From: Candidatus Omnitrophica bacterium UBA6233
GTDB lineage: Bacteria; Omnitrophota; Gorgyraeia; Gygaellales; Profunditerraquicolaceae
DNA: 64,000 bases
Direction: 5' to 3'
Assembly (NCBI GenBank): GCA_002440965.1
Contig: DJWJ01000019.1
Location: 1-64,000, forward strand
Below, piece after piece: positions 15,991 to 25,141 of the stretch. A program made the translations under genes and the position numbers. Under the pieces are notes generated by a model that had not been told where the DNA came from, did not search any database, and saw only the letters and a list, made by a program, of their open reading frames with translations. Each line of letters begins with the position of its first letter. Position 1 is the first letter of the stretch.

Positions 15991-16690
15991 CAAATATTAC
16001 CCTCCAGAATATCTACTAAAACGATTTCATCCATCTCCTTTAGAACGCTTAGTATGCTTCTTTTTAATTTAGGAGTGAACACGCAGGAAAAGAAAAATTT
16101 TATTTTTTCCATCTCACCTTTATCAAGCAAGGCGTTTAAAATTCGGATTGCAGCATCTTAATCCTTAATACGCTTATCTTCGCTCTTTCTTTCTTTCTTT
16201 CTTTTGACACAATTAGTTTATGTAAAGCGAAAACTGCCGGATGGGGCAGATTAATTCTTAAACTGCCAATTTTAACATTAATAAGCTTACTTGTAAGCAA
16301 GTTAAGATATCTAAGCCTCTGGGCGTTAACACCAAGTTCGGGTAATTTAAACGGCTGGTCTAAACCTGCTCCTTTTTCCGAAACTAAAAATTCCAAAACA
16401 AGATCAGGATGCTCTAATTTTATATATCCTTGCGGCCCCTTAAAACCAAGGATAAAACCAAGATCTTTCAATAAATCTTCCAAATCAACCTTGGCTTTTA
16501 TACCTAATGGCAATGGAACAAGCAAATCAACATCTCTAGTTGTTATAGAGGTGACATACTTTGACCCGGAGAAATATTCCTTATAGAAGGGAATGCACCA
16601 GCTTCCAACAAGAACCAGATTTTTTAACGCCCCCACTTTATCTAATCTGCTTAAAACCTCAATGCACAAATCATACTGACTGTTTTCCAC
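15990..16690 (-). pseudogene. Nucleotidyltransferase-like gene (GSDM/AbiEii type), frameshifted
   Basis: The open part (16136-16690, GTG start) encodes 184 aa with LVGSWCIPFY and TRDVDLLVPLP, resembling nucleotidyltransferase-fold proteins of the AbiEii/GSDM kind. It ends soon after a (CTTT)5 tract at 16185-16204. In another frame the sequence continues as a plausible family C-terminus (DAAIRILNALLDKGEMEKIK...KRSILSVLKEMDEIVLVDILEGNI) to a TGA at 15990-15992 that overlaps the manC ATG. One extra AAAG unit would enter that frame, but an in-frame TAA just before DAAIRI would still interrupt it. Two lesions suggest decay, though sequencing error at the repeat is possible. It overlaps its upstream partner at 16671. 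Confidence 0.65.
16185..16204. repeat. Tetranucleotide tract (CTTT)5 at the frameshift
   Basis: Five CTTT units (AAAG on the coding strand) lie where the nucleotidyltransferase reading frame leaves the frame that matches its C-terminus. Slipped-strand change of one unit would move between the two frames. Confidence 0.85.
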
Positions 16691-16988
16691 GCAAAGAACT
16701 CCTCAAAAACTTGATTTGTTTTCGTAATTTGGATAAATATCCCCTGTATTTAGTTCTATAAAATTTCACATCTTTATAGCGTTTAATTTCAACAGGAGAC
16801 AACTTTCCTTTATAGCGAAATTTAACTTTCCCATTCTCTCTTGAAATAACATAAAAATATTCATGCCCCTTGACCTTTTTCTTTATTAGGCTGCCTTTTG
16901 GCAGCTTAGCTAACTCCCTTAAATAATCTTTTTCCATTTGAAGGGAATTATTTAACTCTTCTCTTAACACATTCTTGATCGTACCCAT
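16671..16988 (-). CDS. Small conserved-type protein paired with nucleotidyltransferase
   Basis: A 105-aa basic protein (MGTIKNVLREELNNSLQ...KLPKGSLIKKKVKGHEYFYVI...KVKFRYKGKLS). It begins with a helical, charged segment and continues as a strand-rich middle. I recognise the pattern as a small protein often seen beside AbiEii/GSDM-like nucleotidyltransferases, but I do not know its function; an antitoxin-like role is only a guess from the pairing. A clear AGGAGG ribosome site precedes the ATG. It overlaps the next gene by 20 bases. A short palindrome (gatatgaatatc, 17003-17014) lies upstream. Confidence 0.6.
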   Translation of the reverse strand: MGTIKNVLREELNNSLQMEKDYLRELAKLPKGSLIKKKVKGHEYFYVISRENGKVKFRYKGKLSPVEIKRYKDVKFYRTKYRGYLSKLRKQIKFLRSSLRGKQSV

Positions 16989-17047
16989 CGCCTTAGCCTC
17001 CTGATATGAATATCAAGAGTATTTTATAATATTCAGCCTTAAAATAC

Positions 17048-17101
17048 AACAAAAAAGTTACCATACAAAAATCAAAACTACATACTTTGTATGGTAACTT
17101 T
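17048..17101 (-). terminator. Perfect 16-bp inverted repeat with T-run, likely terminator
   Basis: Arms 17054-17069 (aaagttaccatacaaa) and 17086-17101 are exact reverse complements separated by 16 bases. On the minus strand the hairpin is followed by a run of six T. It lies about 105 bases after the stop of the GT9 gene at 17206, so it plausibly ends the long polysaccharide operon. It could instead be a mobile miniature element end. The rest of 16989-17205 holds nothing else I can identify. Confidence 0.55.
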
Positions 17102-17205
17102 AAGTGTGCCCAAATCCACTCTCCTAATGTCCCTAACTAGAATTCTTATACAAATACAAATAATTAACAAATACGTTAACTATCTGCACTTAGCCCATAT
17201 CAAAT

Positions 17206-18111
17206 CTATCGAATTAATTTCTTATTAATTATCTCAATTATTTCTTCTGTGGCTATATCTTCCAATCTACTCTTCTCAATCACCATATGCCCCTTACCCC
17301 ATGGCCCCCAGCGGCGGGCGGTTTTACCCGCTAAATCATTCCTAAAAAGCGCTAACACAGGCGTCCCTACTGCCGCGGCCAGATGCATCGGCCCGCTGTC
17401 GCAAGAGATAAGCAGCTTGCTTTGCCTTAGAATCTGCGCTAATTCAACCAAAGAAGTCTTGTTAACCAAATTAATCACATTCTTTCCTAAATTGTCAAAC
17501 TCTTTTCTGTCGTCCTTTTCCCTTCCCACAACTATCAATTTAGCGCCAAAATCTTGCGCTAATCGCCTTATTAACTCCTGAAACTTCTCAACCGGCCACT
17601 GCTTCAGGCTATCGCTAGTAAAAGGATGAATAGCAATTGCTCCGGAATACTCAGGTTTATTATGCTGTGGCAGCCTGCCTAAGCGAATCGCTTTATCGAC
17701 AGTCCTTGCGTCAATCAAACCAACCAAGTCCAGATTACACTCCACCTCATGCTTAAGGCCTAAATTTTTATTATCTTGCATTTTATGGGTCAATAAAATG
17801 CCCCATTTCTTGTTATAACCAACACGTTTGGGGATACCTGCCCAAAAACAAGCCCAGTGAGCTTCTTTCGCAGGATTCAAAACAACGCAAAGATCGAATT
17901 TCTGTTTCCTTAAGTTCTTTTTGAAATCATCATCCCAAATCGCTACTTTATCAGCGCATTCAATACACTCGGCTAATTCTTTGTTCGCAAAGCTAACTGC
18001 TAAAGTAAGCTGTGAACCGGGAAATGACTCTTTTAGCGCCCGGAAAGCCGGAATATTAAGCAAGAATTCCCCAAACCTGTCATTACGTATAACCAAGATA
18101 TTTTTAATCAT
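17206..18111 (-). CDS. Heptosyltransferase family (GT9) glycosyltransferase
   Basis: A 301-aa GT9 protein: NILVIRNDRFGEFLLNIPAFRALKESFP at the start and SCDSGPMHLAAAVGTPVLALF near residue 235. It is shorter than the manC-linked GT9 and lacks its C-terminal cysteine cluster. It probably transfers heptose or a related sugar to lipid A-core or another lipid carrier on the cytosolic side. It overlaps the upstream GT-C gene by 8 bases and is the last gene of the large operon before the hairpin at 17054-17101. Confidence 0.9.
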   Translation of the reverse strand: MIKNILVIRNDRFGEFLLNIPAFRALKESFPGSQLTLAVSFANKELAECIECADKVAIWDDDFKKNLRKQKFDLCVVLNPAKEAHWACFWAGIPKRVGYNKKWGILLTHKMQDNKNLGLKHEVECNLDLVGLIDARTVDKAIRLGRLPQHNKPEYSGAIAIHPFTSDSLKQWPVEKFQELIRRLAQDFGAKLIVVGREKDDRKEFDNLGKNVINLVNKTSLVELAQILRQSKLLISCDSGPMHLAAAVGTPVLALFRNDLAGKTARRWGPWGKGHMVIEKSRLEDIATEEIIEIINKKLIR

Positions 18112-19471
18112 TTATCTCTTCAGAAAACACTTCTTTCTGAAACAAATAAGCTGTCAAAAAAATAAAAATGCCTGCGAAATGAATCATAAACCTGGTTAAC
18201 TCCTTTTCGACATGAAAACAGAGGTCGGAGGAAGTCGTAAGGAATAGCGCGCACGAATAAAAAAGCAATGCGAGAAAAACAAAAGAAACCGCATATTTTA
18301 AAATTCCATCCGAAAACATCTTCCTCTTCCATATAAATACTGAGATAACTATAATCCAAAGGATGTTCCATTTTTTAGGATTAAATACTTCTCTCTGTAA
18401 TTCAAATAATAAAATCGGAGAATCTCTTAGGTTTTTCAGAAATTTGCCTGCTGTCAGCACCTTAAGATTAATATCGGAGTTTATCAGTCCCTTATGACAC
18501 TTAAAAACCAGCCACGGAGAAACAATCAATAAAATAATCAAACAAGCCAAAATCGCCTGCCGCAACAGTATATATCTTTCCTTAGAGCAGGCTATCTTAG
18601 CGGCTAGGATTATAAAAAAAACTGCTAGAAATACAAGGGCCTCGTTTTTTATCCATACCGATACTCCGAACAATAAAGCCGAATTGACCAGAAACGCGCT
18701 TTTCTTATCCCGTAAGTAGAGAATAAAATAGATAAAGGCGCTGGTTATGCACGCCCCTAATACCAAATCCGCATAAACAATAGCAGCATACCTTGTCAGT
18801 TGAGGTATTGTCCCAAGGAAAAATACGGCGATAAGCGAATATTTCCGGCTAAAGAATTTAGTTAGCAGCGCGTAGAACAAACCGAGAAACATTATATAGA
18901 CAACCGGCATAATTTTTGTAATTAAAACGTCGTTAAATCCGATAAAACGGTAGATCCAGGTCATATAAAATGGCAATAACAAAGGGTAGTCAAGATGCCA
19001 AACACTATATTCGCTCAAATTGAAGAAATTACCCGGGATTCCTTCATTAAGGTAGAAAATTTTGGCTTTAAGCGAAAAATTTGCCACCGAGTCAAAAGCT
19101 TGCACGGGCATAGGAAGAATATGGAGAATAATCCAAAAGACTTGGATAAATAATCCCAAGATAACCAACCTTTCAATCCAATCAAGAGGCTTGCCATCTA
19201 TACTTGTCACGATTTCTTTAGCGGATTTTAAGTATAGGTAAATAAAAAGGCCTAAACCCATAGAAACTACTATTGCGATAAACTGAGCGTTGCTTCTTAC
19301 GGATACAAGATAAAAAATAAACTGGAGGTAACTTATAACGCCCAAGCCGACAAAGAAAGAGAAGGTTATAAACTCTATCCGTGAGTAGCGATATTTAAAA
19401 AGCAAACCGAGCAATAAAACCAAATCCATACCCAATATTTCAATAGAAGCCAAGCCCAAACAAAAAATCAT
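18104..19471 (-). CDS. GT-C fold membrane glycosyltransferase
   Basis: A 455-aa polytopic membrane protein with about ten hydrophobic segments. A first-loop region (PMPVQAFDSVANFSLKAKIFY, then WHLDYPLLLPFYMTWIYRFIGF) carries acidic residues typical of GT39/PMT-like enzymes, which use polyprenyl-phosphate sugars in the periplasm. Family assignment is by architecture and motif flavour only. It overlaps the preceding small membrane protein by 4 bases (stop/start overlap) and the next GT9 by 8. Confidence 0.65.
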   Translation of the reverse strand: MIFCLGLASIEILGMDLVLLLGLLFKYRYSRIEFITFSFFVGLGVISYLQFIFYLVSVRSNAQFIAIVVSMGLGLFIYLYLKSAKEIVTSIDGKPLDWIERLVILGLFIQVFWIILHILPMPVQAFDSVANFSLKAKIFYLNEGIPGNFFNLSEYSVWHLDYPLLLPFYMTWIYRFIGFNDVLITKIMPVVYIMFLGLFYALLTKFFSRKYSLIAVFFLGTIPQLTRYAAIVYADLVLGACITSAFIYFILYLRDKKSAFLVNSALLFGVSVWIKNEALVFLAVFFIILAAKIACSKERYILLRQAILACLIILLIVSPWLVFKCHKGLINSDINLKVLTAGKFLKNLRDSPILLFELQREVFNPKKWNILWIIVISVFIWKRKMFSDGILKYAVSFVFLALLFYSCALFLTTSSDLCFHVEKELTRFMIHFAGIFIFLTAYLFQKEVFSEEIND

Positions 19472-19890
19472 CCTTGCGATCCCTTCTTTTTAAAAATAAC
19501 TTCCGCATCATTTACCTTTTTTAACACGCCATAGCCGCCTGGAACAACTTCATTAGACTTATAAAGCAAAACGAATTCCGGATCAAACGGATCCATTATT
19601 GCCGGCCAAAGCATATATCTTGCCCGGACCATATCAAGTCCTTCTATCCCTACGAATTTATAAGTCTTTCCAGCAGGGATTTGCTCTTTACAATAATCAA
19701 CGAAGTCATGCAAATCTTGACCCATTATGAAACGTTTTCTCTCCGCGTCATTATGGGTATAGAGAAACTTGAGCTGGATGTATTCCCCTCTCTTATTCTG
19801 CTTGATTAAAAAAACAACCCAGAGTATCAGCCATAGAAAAACAACTAATAAATATATATTTTTTTTAACCAGGAGGTTTTTAAATTTCAT
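19468..19890 (-). CDS. Single-pass membrane protein of unknown function
   Basis: A 140-aa protein with an N-terminal signal-anchor (YLLVVFLWLILWVVFLI at about 13-30) and a soluble, presumably periplasmic domain containing KFLYTHNDAERKRFIMGQDLHDF and a YKFVGIEGLDMVRARYMLWPAI stretch. I do not recognise a family. It lies between a GT2 with membrane tail (5-bp gap) and a GT-C enzyme (4-bp overlap), so it may be an accessory to one of them. The C-terminal part of some GT-C enzymes has similar sequence flavour, so it could be a detached periplasmic domain. Confidence 0.7.
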   Translation of the reverse strand: MKFKNLLVKKNIYLLVVFLWLILWVVFLIKQNKRGEYIQLKFLYTHNDAERKRFIMGQDLHDFVDYCKEQIPAGKTYKFVGIEGLDMVRARYMLWPAIMDPFDPEFVLLYKSNEVVPGGYGVLKKVNDAEVIFKKKGSQG

Positions 19891-19894
19891 TAAT

Positions 19895-21055
19895 TTAATC
19901 CTGCTTATTCTTAATACCCATTAAACTTATCAAAAAGGAGGAAAATACCACTTGTATCCCGATAAGAATAATCGTAAAGGCGAATAATTCCTTGCGTCCT
20001 TGCTCCAGCGGCCCCAGAAAAAACCAAGCCTTAACAATAGAAAACACTATCAAGATCCCTAAAATAATTAACAAGCTTCCAAGCAATATTCCCTTCTCCA
20101 AGTTAAAAGTTTTATAGAATTTCAAAAAGAAACTGTTTTTTGTCAAGAATCCTTCGGTTAGAGCGTAGGTTTTAGCAAAAAATCCCAAGCTTATAAGCTG
20201 AAATCCGAATAAAACAGACATACTAAAAAATATCATTGAGTGAAACTCGAATTTATGGTTAAACAATATAAAAGGCCCATTCAAAGATAAACACATCCCC
20301 GCAAATCCTGTCAAAAACACCAATCCGCCGGGAATAAAAAATAGATAATTAGGGCAATACATTAGCATAAACCTCAAGCTTCTCCAGCCATCCCTAAATG
20401 TCCTAAGCTTTGATTCTCCTTTTCTTAAATATAAATCAACGGGAACTTCCATTCTTTTCAGATTCAATCCCGATGCTTTTATAATAAGCTCTAAAGCATA
20501 TTCCATACCGCAACTTATCGGCCTTATCTTTTCATAAGCTTCTTTTGTAAATGCTTTCATACCGCAATACACGTCGGAAAAACCGGATTTAAAAAATATA
20601 TTCAGAATGAAAGAAAGCATAGGGTTTCCAAAATATCTATGTAAAAATGGCATAGCCCCATTATGTATTTTTCCCTTTGTCCGGCTCCCATTTATAAACT
20701 CATATCCTTGCCTTAAAGGTTTAACAAATTTCATAATATCCAAAAAATCATAGGTATCATCGGAATCCCCTATGATAATGTACTTACCCTTTGCCACAGA
20801 AATACCTAATTGATAGGCGCAGCCATACCCTTTCATCTTTTGCACAACCACATAGGCCCCTTCTTTTTTGGCTATCTCTACCGATTTATCTGTTGAGCCA
20901 TTATCTGAAACAATAACCTCGCCTTTTATCCCGCTTTCCCGGATAGCCCTAAATGCCTTTTCAACACAAACACCTATGGTTTTCTCTTCATTCAGGCATG
21001 GCATAACAATAGAAATCTCGATAGGACTAGAATTATAATCTTTAACTGTTTGCAT
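19895..21055 (-). CDS. GT2 polyprenyl-phosphate glycosyltransferase with membrane tail
   Basis: A 386-aa protein. The N-terminal GT-A domain (ISIVMPCLNEEKTIGVCVEKA, VSDNGSTDKSVEIAKK, GDSDDTYDF as the metal site, MEVPVDLYLRKGESKLRTFRDGWRSL) resembles dolichol-phosphate mannose synthase-like GT2s. It is followed by about four transmembrane segments. It would charge undecaprenyl phosphate with a sugar that a partner GT-C enzyme then uses. It overlaps the Wzy-like gene upstream by 14 bases and sits 5 bases from the small membrane protein. Confidence 0.85.
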   Translation of the reverse strand: MQTVKDYNSSPIEISIVMPCLNEEKTIGVCVEKAFRAIRESGIKGEVIVSDNGSTDKSVEIAKKEGAYVVVQKMKGYGCAYQLGISVAKGKYIIIGDSDDTYDFLDIMKFVKPLRQGYEFINGSRTKGKIHNGAMPFLHRYFGNPMLSFILNIFFKSGFSDVYCGMKAFTKEAYEKIRPISCGMEYALELIIKASGLNLKRMEVPVDLYLRKGESKLRTFRDGWRSLRFMLMYCPNYLFFIPGGLVFLTGFAGMCLSLNGPFILFNHKFEFHSMIFFSMSVLFGFQLISLGFFAKTYALTEGFLTKNSFFLKFYKTFNLEKGILLGSLLIILGILIVFSIVKAWFFLGPLEQGRKELFAFTIILIGIQVVFSSFLISLMGIKNKQD

Positions 21056-22265
21056 AGAATCCTCCGCGCTTTAAAGCCAAAGACAGCCCCACCAGATACC
21101 AAAACATTACTGCCACACGGGAATAATAAAGGCTGGACTCTGTAAGGCCGTTAACCAAAAATGCGATAAAACAAGCTATCAAAGATATAGAAATGATTTT
21201 CAGGTAATCATCCTTAGAACTCCTGTAGTATCTTATGAGCTCTCTAAAAAGCAGCCATAAAAACCATACAAAAATACCCAAACCAGCCAACCCCATCTCC
21301 CCTGCCATTTGAAAATAATTGCTCTGCGCGTAAGCAGTATCCTGAGTATGCGCGTATTTTTCCGCTTCGGCGGTCTTATATTTAGCATAATTTTTCGCGT
21401 AAGTATTCACTCCCACTCCGATAACAGGATGATGGCTGACCATATTTGCGGCGTTCATATACATACTGAGCCTGTCCTCATTAAAAAGAAAAACTAAAGG
21501 ATTATAATTCGAGTTAGCCGCCCAACTTTTGATATTTTTCGGCATAACAACCGGATAAATCAGGAAAATTGCCGCGAGAATAGTTATCAGAATTTTATGC
21601 CTGCGGACAATAGCTAAAAATAACACGCTAAAAAATAAACCTAAACCTGAACCGCGGGAAAGCGTAATATAAATACCCGCTGCCGCCAGCAAAGAAACTA
21701 TACCCCAAGATACCCTTTCTCTTCCTTTATAATAATAAAGAAAAAGGCCGATTGCGATAGGCGCCAACAACCCAAGATAGATACCCATTACGTTGGGATT
21801 TGGAAAAGGCCCGGTGGGACGGACCAGATTAATCAGGCACGATTGGATTGCCTCTCCTCTGACAAAATCCCATCCAAGCCTAAGCTGCCAAAGACCGTCA
21901 ACACTGACTAAAATAATCCCCGCCACAATCCCTAGAACTATTCTCTTAATATGTTCTACTCCGCGGATCTCTTCGGCGCAAATTAGAAAGATTAATCCGC
22001 TTTTCAATAATTTGATTATACCCTGAAAACTGGTTGAATAACTGACAGAATTCCTGAATGAAATAAACGCGATTACCAAAAATAACAAGAAGGGTAAAAG
22101 CAAAACATTATCCGTAAATATACGCTCCCGCTTAATAATCTTTTTGGCAAAAAAAGCGAACGCCAGAAACCCCAGGAAGGTATTGGATAAACCGATAGAA
22201 ATAGCCACTGAAAACGGTATTATTACAATCGACCAATAACTAATGAATTCGAAAATGCTGACCAT
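21042..22265 (-). CDS. O-antigen ligase/polymerase-like membrane protein (Wzy_C), copy 1
   Basis: A polytopic protein of about 407 aa with roughly 11-12 segments. The NVMGIYLGLLAPIAIGLFLYYY block and the large periplasmic loop HHPVIGVGVNTYAKNYAKYKTAEAEKYAHTQDT, then YFQMAGEMGLAGLGIFVWFLW, are typical of the Wzy_C/WaaL family. It joins polysaccharide to lipid A or polymerises repeat units in the periplasm. Polymerase and ligase cannot be told apart here. ATG 22265 is preferred, with GGGAGGAG 5 bases upstream. Two further members lie at 37723 and 50628. Confidence 0.85.
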   Translation of the reverse strand: MVSIFEFISYWSIVIIPFSVAISIGLSNTFLGFLAFAFFAKKIIKRERIFTDNVLLLPFLLFLVIAFISFRNSVSYSTSFQGIIKLLKSGLIFLICAEEIRGVEHIKRIVLGIVAGIILVSVDGLWQLRLGWDFVRGEAIQSCLINLVRPTGPFPNPNVMGIYLGLLAPIAIGLFLYYYKGRERVSWGIVSLLAAAGIYITLSRGSGLGLFFSVLFLAIVRRHKILITILAAIFLIYPVVMPKNIKSWAANSNYNPLVFLFNEDRLSMYMNAANMVSHHPVIGVGVNTYAKNYAKYKTAEAEKYAHTQDTAYAQSNYFQMAGEMGLAGLGIFVWFLWLLFRELIRYYRSSKDDYLKIISISLIACFIAFLVNGLTESSLYYSRVAVMFWYLVGLSLALKRGGFYANS

Positions 22266-22281
22266 AAAAACTCCTCCCAAA

Positions 22282-22965
22282 TTAATTTTTCGTTAAGCGC
22301 AGCCTAACAAGACACCACAATGCCCCTACTCCGTCTTTCCAGCCGATTTTCTTGCCTTCATTATAAGAACGGCCTTTGTAAGATATAGGAATTTCGACTA
22401 TCTTATAACCTTTCTTAAGTATTTTCGCCGTGATCTCCGGCTCTATCTCAAACCTTTTCGCCTGAAGATTCAATTCTTTCGCCAAATCCAGCCTTATGAG
22501 CTTATAACAGGTCTCCATATCCGTCAGGGACGCTCCAAAGAGAATATTCGTGAAAGAAGTAAGGAAACTGTTAACCAAATAATGCCAAAAAGAAGTAACC
22601 TTCCAACTCTGCTTAAAACGCGAACCATAGACTACCGGCAGGTTATTTTTCACGGCGCAATCAACCAATTTAACGCAGTCTTGCGGGTCATATTCCAAAT
22701 CCGCGTCCTGCACAATCACGTATTCTCCCGAAGCCTGCGAAAGCCCGGTTACAACCGCAGCGCCCTTACCCCTATTAGTGCTATGATGAATGACTTTAAG
22801 GTTCGGATATTGCAGGCCTCTCAAAATACTGCCGGAACCATCCGTTGAGCTATCATCAACCACAATGATTTCCTTATCGATACTTACCGAATTAATCTTA
22901 TCGATAACCTGGCTTATAGTCGCCTCTTCATTGTAAACCGGAACGATCACAGAAAGCTTAGGCAT
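22282..22965 (-). CDS. GT2 dolichol-phosphate-mannose-synthase-like transferase
   Basis: A 227-aa soluble GT-A enzyme: LSVIVPVYNEEATI, VVDDSSTDGSG, QDADLEYDPQD metal motif, and the C-terminal EIPISYKGRSYNEGKKIGWKDG block that is diagnostic of DPM1-like GT2 proteins. It lacks membrane segments. It probably makes undecaprenyl-phosphate-hexose for the GT-C protein encoded 2 bases upstream (22968-24422). Confidence 0.9.
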   Translation of the reverse strand: MPKLSVIVPVYNEEATISQVIDKINSVSIDKEIIVVDDSSTDGSGSILRGLQYPNLKVIHHSTNRGKGAAVVTGLSQASGEYVIVQDADLEYDPQDCVKLVDCAVKNNLPVVYGSRFKQSWKVTSFWHYLVNSFLTSFTNILFGASLTDMETCYKLIRLDLAKELNLQAKRFEIEPEITAKILKKGYKIVEIPISYKGRSYNEGKKIGWKDGVGALWCLVRLRLTKN

Positions 22966-22967
22966 TT

Positions 22968-24422
22968 TTATTCTCCATTTACAAGGGTATAATCATAACG
23001 CATAGATTGAGCATCCCAGGTAATACTTAAATCGAGCGGCAACGGTTTTGCTCCATTTTTACAAACATAATCCCCAGCTAGAATAAACCTAATCGCATTT
23101 TCATCAAATTTTCCTTCCTTGGGAAGATTCAGGCGCAGATCCGGGCAAAACTCTCCTCTTTCCGATAGCAATTTTATTTTGTCACCTAAATCACTGAGCA
23201 TTTTATAGCTCGGGCCGTAGGCAACCGGATGGCCACCAGCCTTATCCAGAAAATGCAAAATTGCCGCTAGAAGAAAAACTGTGGCCAGAAGAGAAACAAC
23301 CAAGGCCGCCCTAACTGCTTTGTATTTCCAAAGCCTAAAGGCGCAAAAGGCGGTTATTACGGCATAGGCGGGAAAAAGCACAATCAAATAATGCAGAGGC
23401 GTACGCACCTGAAAAACAAGATAACCCAAAGTAACGACACTTACCAGAAATCCGGAAACCTGAAAAGGCAGAGGATAAGCTGAATTATTTTTATCGAAAA
23501 TAAGTTTTCCTCGCGTTAGGAATTTAATGTAAAAGATAAACCCGCCAGTAAACAACGCCGGAATCACAAAAGTAAGCGGATATAAAATCAATCCGGCAAT
23601 ACCCGAAGAATGCCACAGGACATGGAGAAAATCGCGCTTAAAATACGACCGGAAAAAATCCAGGGAAGACATCCAGATATGCGAACGAAAAATATTCCAG
23701 GGAATATCTTTGCCTTTACCGGCATAAGCAAAAACAGCTCCTTTCTCTCCTTCAGCGAAAATATGATAGAGGTAAGGAAGGAATACCACGAAAAGCAAAC
23801 CCAGGATTAAAAGAATATGGGCTTTTTTAATTTTCTGCCGGTATTTGAATCCGACTAGCAAAAGCGCCAGGAAAAGGAAAAACCCCGACATATGTATCTG
23901 AGCTGAGATCGCGGCCAGCAAATTTAAAATAACAAAATATACCGGCTTCTCTTCTTGAATAAACTTACAAAAAATTATATTAAAGAAAATTAAAACTGCC
24001 GGCAAACTGCACTGGGCCCAAATATTAGTAGAATAGATAGTAAACGCAGGAGAAAAAGCCAAAAGAACAGCTGACAAAAGCGCATAAGTAAGCGGCATAA
24101 ACGCGCAAAAGTACCCGATTGCCACCAGCAAAACCACCAAATTCAAAACAGTAAAAAATGCGGTAAGAAAATAGAGGTTGTTTGTAAAACAAGTCAACAC
24201 TCCCATTAAGTAAATAAAAAACGGCGGGTTATCGAAACCTACCCCAGAATTCATTCCGTGAGTAACCAGAAAACGCAACTGCCGGGCCTGATCACCCAAG
24301 AATATAGCGGCAAGCTGGTCATTTTTGAACTCAAAGAAAGATAAATGATAAAAACGCAATATTGCCGCTGCGGCAAAAATTACGGCTAAATAAATAATTA
24401 TAAAAACTAAATTTTTCTTCAT
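22968..24422 (-). CDS. GT39/PMT-like membrane glycosyltransferase
   Basis: About 484 aa, with some ten membrane segments. The first periplasmic loop has FEFKNDQLAAIFLGDQARQLRF and VGFDNPPFFIYLMG, the acidic pattern of ArnT/PMT-type enzymes that take sugar from polyprenyl phosphate. The long C-terminal periplasmic tail (GGHPVAYGPSYKMLSDLGD...) is common in the family. ATG 24422 overlaps the TGA of the methyltransferase upstream (TGATG); an ATG 15 bases earlier is less likely. It pairs with the DPM1-like gene immediately downstream. Confidence 0.8.
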   Translation of the reverse strand: MKKNLVFIIIYLAVIFAAAAILRFYHLSFFEFKNDQLAAIFLGDQARQLRFLVTHGMNSGVGFDNPPFFIYLMGVLTCFTNNLYFLTAFFTVLNLVVLLVAIGYFCAFMPLTYALLSAVLLAFSPAFTIYSTNIWAQCSLPAVLIFFNIIFCKFIQEEKPVYFVILNLLAAISAQIHMSGFFLFLALLLVGFKYRQKIKKAHILLILGLLFVVFLPYLYHIFAEGEKGAVFAYAGKGKDIPWNIFRSHIWMSSLDFFRSYFKRDFLHVLWHSSGIAGLILYPLTFVIPALFTGGFIFYIKFLTRGKLIFDKNNSAYPLPFQVSGFLVSVVTLGYLVFQVRTPLHYLIVLFPAYAVITAFCAFRLWKYKAVRAALVVSLLATVFLLAAILHFLDKAGGHPVAYGPSYKMLSDLGDKIKLLSERGEFCPDLRLNLPKEGKFDENAIRFILAGDYVCKNGAKPLPLDLSITWDAQSMRYDYTLVNGE

Positions 24423-25141
24423 CAGGCTTTCTTGCAAACAAATATAAATTCCCTGGCTAGGTTAACCGGACAAACGCACTTAATCAGAGAACGTTTAAAG
24501 AATTTCCCTATCGATTTAAGTTTAAAAGTCCCTTCCTGGAACAACTCCGGCCAAAGGTTAGAACCGTAAACCCGCTCGGCCAGGAGGCCATTAGCTCCTA
24601 ATAAGCTAACCCACTCTTTCCGGGTGGCTGTCTTTTCCAGAATCTGAAAATCATCCACCGGTTTATTTCCTTCTCTTCTAATATGCAGAAAGAAATCCAA
24701 GCTAAAAGAATTAGGCAGAATAATGCAAAATTTAGCATTTTCTTTAGCAACTCTGACTATCTCCCTTATCCCTAAACCCGGATCCAGATAATGCTCAAGA
24801 CTACCTAAACAAGTTACATAGTCAAATTGCTTATCCTTAAACGGTATCTTTTGCCCATCAGCTGTCATTAATCGAGCTTGCGGACAATTTTTTCTAGCTA
24901 CAGAAATTGCGACATCCGAAATATCCAGGCCAAATTCTTCAATTTGCTTACTCCGTTTCAAAACTTCCCGCAAGAATATTCCTTCTCCGCAGGAGACGTC
25001 CAATATTTTCGCGCCAGATTTAGGATTAAGTAAACGCGCCAGCCATCTGTAGTAGGCAGAATTAGTCCTAATCCCAGGACCGGAATAAATCCGATTATAG
25101 TCTGAAATAATCTCTTTGCTGCTTAATTGATTTTCATTCAT
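24422..25141 (-). CDS. SAM-dependent methyltransferase, type 11
   Basis: A 239-aa class I methyltransferase: ILDVSCGEGIFLREVL (motif I), FGLDISDVAI, MTADGQKIPFKDKQFDYVTCLGSLEHYLDPG. It begins with a short helical region and ends after a cysteine-containing tail. In this context it may methylate a lipid-linked sugar or a nucleotide sugar; nothing shows the target. Its start overlaps the stop of the upstream GT-C by 4 bases (ATGA), and its stop overlaps the next start. Confidence 0.85.
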   Translation of the reverse strand: MNENQLSSKEIISDYNRIYSGPGIRTNSAYYRWLARLLNPKSGAKILDVSCGEGIFLREVLKRSKQIEEFGLDISDVAISVARKNCPQARLMTADGQKIPFKDKQFDYVTCLGSLEHYLDPGLGIREIVRVAKENAKFCIILPNSFSLDFFLHIRREGNKPVDDFQILEKTATRKEWVSLLGANGLLAERVYGSNLWPELFQEGTFKLKSIGKFFKRSLIKCVCPVNLAREFIFVCKKA

